The translations under genes were made by a program, and so were the position numbers. The notes under the pieces were generated by a model that worked only from the letters and a program-made list of their open reading frames with translations, made no database searches and was not told the origin of the DNA. Shown in pieces: positions 22,701 through 34,700 of a stretch of DNA of 64,000 nucleotides (its first letter is position 1; each line of letters starts with the position of its first letter). Origin of the DNA: Lumbricus rubellus (taxonomy: Eukaryota; Annelida; Clitellata; Crassiclitellata; Lumbricidae); NCBI GenBank assembly GCA_945859605.1, contig OX243814.1, positions 35,210,452-35,274,451 on the forward strand, given 5' to 3'.

Positions 22701-25700
22701 TAACCCTAGCTCCAACCCTAACAGAAACCCTAACCCTAGCTCTAACCCTAACAGAAACCCTAACCCTAGCTCTAACCCTAACAGAAACCCTAACCCTAGC
22801 TCTAACCCTAACAGAAACCCTAACCCTAACAGAAACCCTAACCCTAGCTCTAACCCTAACAGAAACCCTAACCCTAGCTCTAACCCTAACAGAAACCCTA
22901 ACCCTAGCTCTAACCCTAACAGAAACCCTAACCCTAGCTCTAACCCTAATAGATACCCTAACCCTAACAGAAACCCTAACCCTAGCTCCAACCCTAACAG
23001 AAACCCTAACCCTAGCTCCAACCCTAACAGAAACCCTAACCCTAGCTCTAACCCTAACAGAAACCCTAACCCTAGCTATAACCCTAACAAAAACCCTAAC
23101 CCAAGCTCTAACCCTAACAGAAACCCTAACCCTAGCTCTAACCCTAACAGAAACCCTAACCCTAGCTCTAACCCTAACAGAAACCCTAACCCTAGCTCTA
23201 ACCCTAACAGAAACCCTAACCCTAGCTCCAACCCTAACAGAAACCCTAACCCTAGCTCTAACACTAACAGAAACCCTAACCCTAGCTCTAACACTAACAG
23301 AAACCCTAACCCTAGCTCTAACCCTAACAGAAACCCTAACCCTAGTTGTAACACTAACAGAAACCCTAACCCCAGCTCTAACCCTAACAGAAACCCTAAC
23401 CCTAGCTCTAACCTTAACAGAAACCCTAGCTCTAACCCTAACAGAAACCCTAACCCTAGCTCTAACCCTAACCCTAGCTATAACCCTAACAGAAACCATA
23501 ACCCTAGCTCTAACCCTAACAGAAACCCTAACCCTAGCTCTAACCCTAACAGAAACCCTAACCCTAGCTCCAACCCTAACAGAAACCCTAACCCTAGCTC
23601 TAACCCTAACAGAAACCCTAACCCTAGCGCTAACCCTAACAGAAACCCTAACCCTAGCTCTAACCCTAACAGAAACCCTAACCCTAGCTCTAACCCTAAC
23701 CCTAGCTATAACCCTAACAGAAACCATAACCCTAGCTCTAACCCTAACAGAAACCCTAACCCTAGCTCTAACCCTAACAGAAACCCTAACCCTAGCTCCA
23801 ACCCTAACAGAAACCCTAACCCTAGCTCTAACCCTAACAGAAACCCTAACCCTAGCGCTAACCCTAACAGAAACCCTAACCCTAGCTCTAACCCTAACAG
23901 AAACCCTAACCCTAGCTCCAACCCTAACAGAAACCCTAACCCTAGCTCTAACCCTAACAGAAACCCTAACCCTAGCTCTAACCCTAACAGAATCCCTAAC
24001 CCTAGCTCTAACCCTAACAGAAACCCTAACCCTAACAGAAACCCTAACCCTAGCTCTAACCCTAACAGAAACCCTAACCCTAGCTATAACACTAACAGAA
24101 ACCCTAACCCTAGCTCTAACACTAACAGAAACCCTAACCCCAGCTCTAACCCTAACAGAAACCCTAACCCTAGCTCTAACCTTAACAGAAACCCTAGCTC
24201 TAACCCTAACAGAAACCCTAACCCTAGCTCTAACCCTAACAGAAACCCTAACCCTAGCTATAACCCTAACAGAAACCATAACCCTAGCTCTAACCCTAAC
24301 AGAAACCCTAACCCTAGCTCTAACCCTAACAGAAACCCTAACCCTAGCTATAACCCTAACAAAAACTCTAACCCAAGCTCTAACCCTAACAGAAACCCTA
24401 ACCCTAGCTCTAACCCTAACAGAAACCCTAACAGATACCCTCACCCTAACAGAAACCCTAACCGAAACCCTAACCCTAGCTCCAACCCTAACAGAAACCC
24501 TAACCCTAGCTCTAACCCTAACAGAAACCCTAACCCTAGCTCTAACCCTAACAGAAACCCTAACCCTAGCTCCAACCCTAACAGAAACCCTAACCCTAGC
24601 TCTAACACTAACAGAAACCCTAACCCTAGCTCTAACACTAACAGAAACCCTAACCCTAGCTCTAACCCTAACAGAAACCCTAACCCTAGTTGTAACACTA
24701 ACAGAAACCCTAACCCCAGCTCTAACCCTAACAGAAACCCTAACCCTAGCTCTAACCTTAACAGAAACCCTAGCTCTAACCCTAACAGAAACCCTAACCC
24801 TAGCTCTAACCCTAACCCTAGCTATAACCCTAACAGAAACCATAACCCTAGCTCTAACCCTAACAGAAACCCTAACCCTAGCTCTAACCCTAACAGAAAC
24901 CCTAACCCTAGCTCCAACCCTAACAGAAACCCTAACCCTAGCTCTAACCCTAACAGAAACCCTAACCCTAGCGCTAACCCTAACAGAAACCCTAACCCTA
25001 GCTCTAACCCTAACAGAAACCCTAACCCTAGCTCCAACCCTAACAGAAACCCTAACCCTAGCTCTAACCCTAACAGAAACCCTAACCCTAGCTCTAACCC
25101 TAACAGAAACCCTAACCCTAGCTCTAACCCTAACAGAAACCCTAACCCTAACAGAAACCCTAACCCTAGCTCTAACCCTAACAGAAACCCTAACCCTAGC
25201 TCTAACCCTAACAGAAACCCTAACCCTAGCTCTAACACTAACAGAAACCCTAACCCTAGCTCTAACACTAACAGAAACCCTAACCCTAGCTCTAACCCTA
25301 ACAGAAACCCTAACCCTAGTTGTAACACTAACAGAAACCCTAACCCCAGCTCTTACCCTAACAGAAACCCTAACCCTAGCTCTAACCTTAACAGAAACCC
25401 TAGCTCTAACCCTAACAGAAACCCTAACCCTAGCTCTAACCCTAACAGAAACCCTAACCCTAGCTCTAACCCTAACAGAAACCCTAACCCTAGCTCCAAC
25501 CCTAACAGAAACCCTAACCCTAGCTCTAACCCTAACAGAAACCCTAACCCTAGCGCTAACCCTAACAGAAACCCTAACCCTAGCTCTAACCCTAACAGAA
25601 ACCCTAACCCTAGCTCTAACCCTAACCCTAGCTATAACCCTAACAGAAACCATAACCCTAGCTCTAACCCTAACAGAAACCCTAACCCTAGCTCTAACCC

Positions 25701-28700
25701 TAACAGAAACCCTAACCCTAGCTATAACCCTAACAGAAACCATAACCCTAGCTCTAACCCTAACAGAAACCCTAACCCTAGCGCTAACCCTAACAGAAAC
25801 CCTAACCCTAGCTCTAACCCTAACAGAAACCCTAACCCTAGCTCCAACCCTAACAGAAACCCTAACCCTAGCTCTAACCCTAACAGAAACCCTAACCCTA
25901 GCTCTAACCCTAACAGAATCCCTAACCCTAGCTCTAACCCTAACAGAAACCCTAACCCTAACAGAAACCCTAACCCTAGCTCTAACCCTAACAGAAACCC
26001 TAACCCTAGCTCTAACCCTAACAGAAACCCTAACCCTAGCTCCAACCCTAACAGAAACCCTAACCCTAGCTCTAACCCTAACAGAAACCCTAACCCTAGC
26101 TCTAACCCTAACAGAAACCCTAACCCTAGCTCTAACCCTAATAGATACCCTAACCCTAACAGAAACCCTAACCCTAGCTCCAACCCTAACAGAAACCCTA
26201 ACCCTAGCTCCAACCCTAACAGAAACCCTAACCCTAGCTCTAACCCTAACAGAAACCCTAACCCTAGCTATAACCCTAACAAAAACCCTAACCCTAGCTC
26301 TAACCTTAACAGAAACCCTAGCTCTAACCCTAACAGAAACCCTAACCCTAGCTCTAACCCTAACCCTAGCTATAACCCTAACAGAAACCATAACCCTAGC
26401 TCTAACCCTAACAGAAACCCTAACCCTAGCTCTAACCCTAACAGAAACCCTAACCCTAGCTCCAACCCTAACAGAAACCCTAACCCTAGCTCTAACCCTA
26501 ACAGAAACCCTAACCCTAGCGCTAACCCTAACAGAAACCCTAACCCTAGCTCTAACCCTAACAGAAACCCTAACCCTAGCTCCAACCCTAACAGAAACCC
26601 TAACCCTAGCTCTAACCCTAACAGAAACCCTAACCCTAGCTCTAACCCTAACAGAAACCCTAACCCTAGCTCTAACCCTAACAGAAACCCTAACCCTAAC
26701 AGAAACCCTAAATCTAGCTCTAACCCTAACAGAAACCCTAACCCTAGCTCTAACCCTAACAGAAACCCTAACCCTAGCTCCAACCCTAACAGAAACCCTA
26801 ACCCTAGCTCTAACCCTAACAGAAACCCTAACCCTAGCTCTAACCCTAACAGAAACCCTAACCCTAGCTCTAACCCTAATAGATACCCTAACCCTAACAG
26901 AAACCCTAACCCTAGCTCCAACCCTAACAGAAACCCTAACCCTAGCTCCAACCCTAACAGAAACCCTAACCCTAGCTCTAACCCTAACAGAAACCCTAAC
27001 CCTAGCTATAACCCTAACAAAAACCCTAACCCAAGCTCTAACCCTAACAGAAACCCTAACCCTAGCTCTAACCCTAACAGAAACCCTAACCCTAGCTCTA
27101 ACCCTAACAGAAACCCTAACCCTAGCTCTAACCCTAACAGAAACCCTAACCCTAGCTCCAACCCTAACAGAAACCCTAACCCTAGCTCTAACACTAACAG
27201 AAACCCTAACCCTAGCTCTAACACTAACAGAAACCCTAACCCTAGCTCTAACCCTAACAGAAACCCTAACCCTAGTTGTAACACTAACAGAAACCCTAAC
27301 CCCAGCTCTAACCCTAACAGAAACCCTAACCCTAGTTCTAACCTTAACAGAAACCCTAGCTCTAACCCTAACAGAAACCCTAACCCTAGCTCTAACCCTA
27401 ACCCTAGCTATAACCCTAACAGAAACCATAACCCTAGCTCTAACCCTAACAGAAACCCTAACCCTAGCTCTAACCCTAACAGAAACCCTAACCCTAGCTC
27501 CAACCCTAACAGAAACCCTAACCCTAGCTCTAACCCTAACAGAAACCCTAACCCTAGCGCTAACCCTAACAGAAACCCTAACCCTAGCTCTAACCCTAAC
27601 AGAAACCCTAACCCTAGCTCTAACCCTAACCCTAGCTATAACCCTAACAGAAACCATAACCCTAGCTCTAACCCTAACAGAAACCCTAACCCTAGCTCTA
27701 ACCCTAACAGAAACCCTAACCCTAGCTCCAACCCTAACAGAAACCCTAACCCTAGCTCTAACCCTAACAGAAACCATAACCCTAGCGCTAACCCTAACAG
27801 AAACCCTAACCCTAGCTCTAACCCTAACAGAAACCCTAACCCTAGCTCCAACCCTAACAGAAACCCTAACCCTAGCTCTAACCCTAACAGAAACCCTAAC
27901 CCTAGCTCTAACCCTAACAGAATCCCTAACCCTAGCTCTAACCCTAACAGAAACCCTAACCCTAACAGAAACCCTAACCCTAGCTCTAACCCTAACAGAA
28001 ACCCTAACCCTAGCTATAACACTAACAGAAACCCTAACCCTAGCTCTAACACTAACAGAAACCCTAACCCCAGCTCTAACCCTAACAGAAACCCTAACTC
28101 TAACCTTAACAGAAACCCTAGCTCTAACCCTAACAGAAACCCTAACCCTAGCTCTAACCCTAACAGAAACCCTAACCCTAGCTATAACCCTAACAGAAAC
28201 CATAACCCTAGCTCTAACCCTAACAGAAACCCTAACCCTAGCTCTAACCCTAACAGAAACCCTAACCCTAGCTATAACCCTAACAAAAACTCTAACCCAA
28301 GCTCTAACCCTAACAGAAACCCTAACCCTAGCTCTAACCCTAACAGAAACCCTAACCCTAACAGATACCCTCACCCTAACAGAAACCCTAACCGAAACCC
28401 TAACCCTAGCTCCAACCCTAACAGAAACCCTAACCCTAGCTCTAACCCTAACAGAAACCCTAACCCTAGCTCTAACCCTAACAGAAACCCTAACCCTAGC
28501 TCCAACCCTAACAGAAACCCTAACCCTAGCTCTAACACTAACAGAAACCCTAACCCTAGCTCTAACACTAACAGAAACCCTAACCCTAGCTCTAACCCTA
28601 ACAGAAACCCTAACCCTAGTTGTAACACTAACAGAAACCCTAACCCCAGCTCTAACCCTAACAGAAACCCTAACCCTAGCTCTAACCTTAACAGAAACCC

Positions 28701-31700
28701 TAGCTCTAACCCTAACAGAAACCCTAACCCTAGCTCTAACCCTAACCCTAGCTATAACCCTAACAGAAACCATAACCCTAGCTCTAACCCTAACAGAAAC
28801 CCTAACCCTAGCTCTAACCCTAACAGAAACCCTAACCCTAGCTCCAACCCTAACAGAAACCCTAACCCTAGCTCTAACCCTAACAGAAACCCTAACCCTA
28901 GCGCTAACCCTAACAGAAACCCTAACCCTAGCTCTAACCCTAACAGAAACCCTAACCCTAGCTCCAACCCTAACAGAAACCCTAACCCTAGCTCTAACCC
29001 TAACAGAAACCCTAACCCTAGCTCTAACCCTAACAGAAACCCTAACCCTAGCTCTAACCCTAACAGAAACCCTAACCCTAACAGAAACCCTAACCCTAGC
29101 TCTAACCCTAACAGAAACCCTAACCCTAGCTCTAACCCTAACAGAAACCCTAACCCTAGCTCCAACCCTAACAGAAACCCTAACCCTAGCTCTAACACTA
29201 ACAGAAACCCTAACCCTAGCTCTAACACTAACAGAAACCCTAACCCTAGCTCTAACCCTAACAGAAACCCTAACCCTAGTTGTAACACTAACAGAAACCC
29301 TAACCCCAGCTCTAACCCTAACAGAAACCCTAACCCTAGCTCTAACCTTAACAGAAACCCTAGCTCTAACCCTAACAGAAACCCTAACCCTAGCTCTAAC
29401 CCTAACAGAAACCCTAACCCTAGCTCTAACCCTAACAGAAACCCTAACCCTAGCTCCAACCCTAACAGAAACCCTAACCCTAGCTCTAACCCTAACAGAA
29501 ACCCTAACCCTAGCGCTAACCCTAACAGAAACCCTAACCCTAGCTCTAACCCTAACAGAAACCCTAACCCTAGCTCTAACCCTAACCCTAGCTATAACCC
29601 TAACAGAAACCATAACCCTAGCTCTAACCCTAACAGAAACCCTAACCCTAGCTCTAACCCTAACAGAAACCCTAACCCTAGCTATAACCCTAACAGAAAC
29701 CATAACCCTAGCTCTAACCCTAACAGAAACCCTAACCCTAGCGCTAACCCTAACAGAAACCCTAACCCTAGCTCTAACCCTAACAGAAACCCTAACCCTA
29801 GCTCCAACCCTAACAGAAACCCTAACCCTAGCTCTAACCCTAACAGAAACCCTAACCCTAGCTCTAACCCTAACAGAATCCCTAACCCTAGCTCTAACCC
29901 TAACAGAAACCCTAACCCTAACAGAAACCCTAACCCTAGCTCTAACCCTAACAGAAACCCTAACCCTAGCTCTAACCCTAACAGAAACCCTAACCCTAGC
30001 TCCAACCCTAACAGAAACCCTAACCCTAGCTCTAACCCTAACAGAAACCCTAACCCTAGCTCTAACCCTAACAGAAACCCTAACCCTAGCTCTAACCCTA
30101 ATAGATACCCTAACCCTAACAGAAACCCTAACCCTAGCTCCAACCCTAACAGAAACCCTAACCCTAGCTCCAACCCTAACAGAAACCCTAACCCTAGCTC
30201 TAACCCTAACAGAAACCCTAACCCTAGCTATAACCCTAACAAAAACCCTAACCCAAGCTCTAACCCTAACAGAAACCCTAACCCTAGCTCTAACCCTAAC
30301 AGAAACCCTAACCCTAGCTCTAACCCTAACAGAAACCCTAACCCTAGCTCTAACCCTAACAGAAACCCTAACCCTAGCTCCAACCCTAACAGAAACCCTA
30401 ACCCTAGCTCTAACACTAACAGAAACCCTAACCCTAGCTCTAACACTAACAGAAACCCTAACCCTAGCTCTAACCCTAACAGAAACCCTAACCCTAGTTG
30501 TAACACTAACAGAAACCCTAACCCCAGCTCTAACCCTAACAGAAACCCTAACCCTAGCTCTAACCTTAACAGAAACCCTAGCTCTAACCCTAACAGAAAC
30601 CCTAACCCTAGCTCTAACCCTAACCCTAGCTATAACCCTAACAGAAACCATAACCCTAGCTCTAACCCTAACAGAAACCCTAACCCTAGCTCTAACCCTA
30701 ACAGAAACCCTAACCCTAGCTCCAACCCTAACAGAAACCCTAACCCTAGCTCTAACCCTAACAGAAACCCTAACCCTAGCGCTAACCCTAACAGAAACCC
30801 TAACCCTAGCTCTAACCCTAACAGAAACCCTAACCCTAGCTCCAACCCTAACAGAAACCCTAACCCTAGCTCTAACCCTAACAGAAACCCTAACCCTAGC
30901 TCTAACCCTAACAGAAACCCTAACCCTAGCTCTAACCCTAACAGAAACCCTAACCCTAACAGAAACCCTAACCCTAGCTCTAACCCTAACAGAAACCCTA
31001 ACCCTAGCTCTAACCCTAACAGAAACCCTAACCCTAGCTCCAACCCTAACAGAAACCCTAACCCTAGCTCTAACCCTAACAGAAACCCTAACCCTAGCTC
31101 TAACCCTAACAGAAACCCTAACCCTAGCTCTAACCCTAATAGATACCCTAACCCTAACAGAAACCCTAACCCTAGCTCCAACCCTAACAGAAACCCTAAC
31201 CCTAGCTCCAACCCTAACAGAAACCCTAACCCTAGCTCTAACCCTAACAGAAACCCTAACCCTAGCTATAACCCTAACAAAAACCCTAACCCAAGCTCTA
31301 ACCCTAACAGAAACCCTAACCCTAGCTCTAACCCTAACAGAAACCCTAACCCTAGCTCTAACCCTAACAGAAACCCTAACCCTAGCTATAACCCTACCAG
31401 AAACCCTAACCCTAGCTCTAACCCTAACAGAAACCCTAACCCTAGCTCTAACCCTAACAGAAACCCTAACCCTAGCTATAACCCTAACAGAAACCCTAAC
31501 CCTAGCTATAACCCGCACAAAAACCCTAACCCAAGCTCTAACCCTAACAGAAACCCTAACCCTAGCTCTAACCCTAACAGAAACCCTAACCCTAGCTCTA
31601 ACCCTAACAGAAACCCTAACCCTAGCTATAACCCTAACAGAAACCCTAACTCTAACCCTAACAGAAACCCTAACCCTAGCTCTAACCCTAACAGATACCC

Positions 31701-34700
31701 TCACCCTAACAGAAACCCTAACCCTAGCTCCAACCCTAACAGAAACCCTAACCCTAGCTCTAACCCTAACAGAAACCCTAATCCTAACAGAAACCCTAAC
31801 CCTAGCTCTAACCCTAACAGAAACCCTAACCCTAGCTCTAACCCTAACAGAAACCCTAACCCTAGCTCCAACCCTAACAGAAACCCTAACCCTAGCTCTA
31901 ACCCTAACAGAAACGGCGCCTTGGCGTGTTAACTCCGGCCAGTCACGACAGTTCTATTCAACGCAATTCATTTGGCTGGGCGGCCGTCGGCAACTTGAGA
32001 ATATTGACCTGCCTCTGCTAGCTCAACTGTTTCCGGATGTTACTTTCTCTTCCACGGTCCGTGACCTGGGTGTCACCCTTGACTGTGAACTCAGTCTCAC
32101 CCAGCATGTTAATCTTGTCGCTCGAAGCTGTTATTATCAGCTTCGTCAACTTCGAGTAATTGCTCGCTCTCTCTCCCATGATGCGCTAGTTGTGCTTGTT
32201 CACGCTTTTGTAACTAGTCGTATTGACCATTGCTGCTCAATCCTTGTTGGCCTTCCCCTTGGGGTTCTGGGACGGTTAGACCGGGTTCTACGCTCTGCTG
32301 CCCGACTCATCGGGCGAATTCCTAAATTTTCGCCTGTCTCTGCTTACATGCGTGATGTGCTGCATTGGCTGCCAATAGCCCAACGCATCAATTACCGCAT
32401 TGCTGCCCTTGTTTCTCGCTGTATTCTTGGTTGTGCTCCATCTTATCTGCGCGTCCTCTGTCGTCCTGTCTCTGACATTGAAGCGCGTCGGGCCCTTCGC
32501 TCCGCTGCGAAGGGACAACTGCTTGTTCCACGGGCTCGCTTAGCTACCAGACAGCGCCGAGCCTTCTCGGTTGTGGGACCGTCAATCTGGAATGACCTCC
32601 CCTCAAACCTCCATCTCCTCCATCTGACCAGTCAATCTCTATTTCTCAAGTCTCTTAAATCTTTTTTCTTTGGTCGTGGCTGGGCTGGGAGCGCCTCTGA
32701 GTAGTTTCTTGAAGAGGCGCTATATAAATTCTAATAATGAATAATGAATGAATGAAAACCCTAACCCTAACAGAAACCCCAACCCTAGCTCTAACCCTAA
32801 CAGAAACCCCTGTTCTGAAAAACACAATCAATAGACTGGCAACATGGGTACATTCACTGTGAGCAAATAATATCACTACAAATTATGCCAAATAAACTGC
32901 CTAATTTATGTTGCAGTGAATTTCAACAACTATTATCACTGTTGAGGGTAGGGCAACAGACTGAAGCACTATATACAATCTTTCCACTTTTGTCTGCAGG
33001 CTATACCACATACCTCTGCATGTCACAGCCCATGAACTTCTGAGACTTTCATAAATGCTAGAATATATATGTTAAATCACAATTACAATATTCAGAAACT
33101 TGAAAATTCTCCTGCATACCTGAGCGGGTAGCCTGTGCCACGGTTGACCCCAGGGACGCCAGGGTTACGAGTTGGTCGACCTCCCCTGTTCAGCCGACCT
33201 GATGCCGGATTGTTATTCATAATCTCAACCTACAATAACGCATTGATCAAGTATAACAACAGAAAGACAGAATTGCAAAATCTCAAACAATTGATAATTA
33301 ACAGTGTCCCAAATCATTGTCTTAAGCCGTAGAACTAGTAGTTGCTCAATAAACAAAATTGTGCAGGCAAATCTGCCTCCACGTAATATCTGTGAAAAGG
33401 CAAAGAAGAATTGCACAACCATTTTAAATGAAATCATCAACAAAAAAAGACAAGTATCCAATAAGTATTTAGAGCTTCTAGCAGCCCACTTCATCAATCA
33501 ACAAATCAATCAATCAATCAACCAACCAATCAATCAATTCGTTTATTTGAAATAACTAATCTGACGAGATGCAACTTACACAGACAATACTTATCAAGAC
33601 AAAATCGAGACACTTACTAATCTGACGTGGCTTCAAAACGATGTTTTAATAGAAAAAATACTGCTCAACAAGAACTATTTCATGCTCTTAGAATCACGCA
33701 GGAAACAAACAATTTCACAGTTCACTCTAAGCTATGCACAGCAAAATTTTGTCAGTTGACAACCACTGCCAGTGCAGAGATTTAAATCCGTAAATGTCCA
33801 GCTTACACTTAGTTGTGATCCTTCGTATGCAAAGTTGTTCAGCTTTTCAAATGCTCTAAAAAGCACAAAACAATAATAGATTCAATACCATTTCAGCTAA
33901 TTTCAGTTGAAAAATGTCTCACATCACATGGCTTGTTAATTATCTCCAATTTTGGCAAATTACATTTTAATCATTGATCCAGGTAACAGTCGATAGACAA
34001 TAAGATGCAAAATATTTATGGTTTAAGTAAGTGAAATAATTTACCAACCACCTAAAAATCAGTAGACACTATGTTTAACTAAATGTCACCGACATTACGC
34101 AGGTTGAAACAACAGCATTAACCCTTTAGTAACAAATTGCATTTGGTCTCTCATACATTTAACTGAAACTGAATGCCAACATAGAGAAATTAACCTAATC
34201 TAGATGAGCAACTTAAGGTACTATCACAAAACTGTTAAACATCAGATTGAAACATTTTGGGTGTGTTTATTCAACAAGTAGAGAGCATATTGAGGGGCAC
34301 GGTGGTGTAGTGGTGGCGTCGTTGCCTTGGAGTTGGAAAGTTTGAGGCTCGAATCCACCTCGCCGCGTAAGGACCTTGGGCAAGTCCTTCACTCACAATT
34401 GCTCAACGCATCAGCGTGAAACTCCGATGCAGTGTCCACTCTGCATTCGGGAGCGCCTCTGAGCAGCAAGAGAGCTTTAAGGGGTGCTATAACAAGTGCA
34501 AATACATACATACATACATACATATTCAGATTTTATGAAGTCCCTTAACACTATAAAGACGAGAAAGCGACTAATAAACCAATTGATGCTGCTCGTCGCT
34601 AAAGTGTGGCATCATGCATAGAGGCAACCATGGTTACAAAGCATCAATAACTTCATTCTGCTAGCCACTGAGGCATAGACCCTGATGGTGTCTACGATAA

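Noticed and set aside
21407..31914. A true chromosome end
   Set aside because: Only about a third of hexamers are exact TTAGGG. Imp exons continue on both sides, and the array is bounded by unique sequence and a LINE.
21407..31914. CRISPR array
   Set aside because: No unique spacers; contiguous tandem repeat in an animal genome.
21400..31932. A 3510-codon plus-strand frame (NPNPSSNPNR repeats) and a 3436-codon minus-strand frame (RVSVRVRARV repeats)
   Set aside because: Both follow from the hexamer register of the array (18 and 30 bp units keep frame, hexamers contain no stop in these frames). No ATG start context, no splice link, and the region is an intron of Imp.
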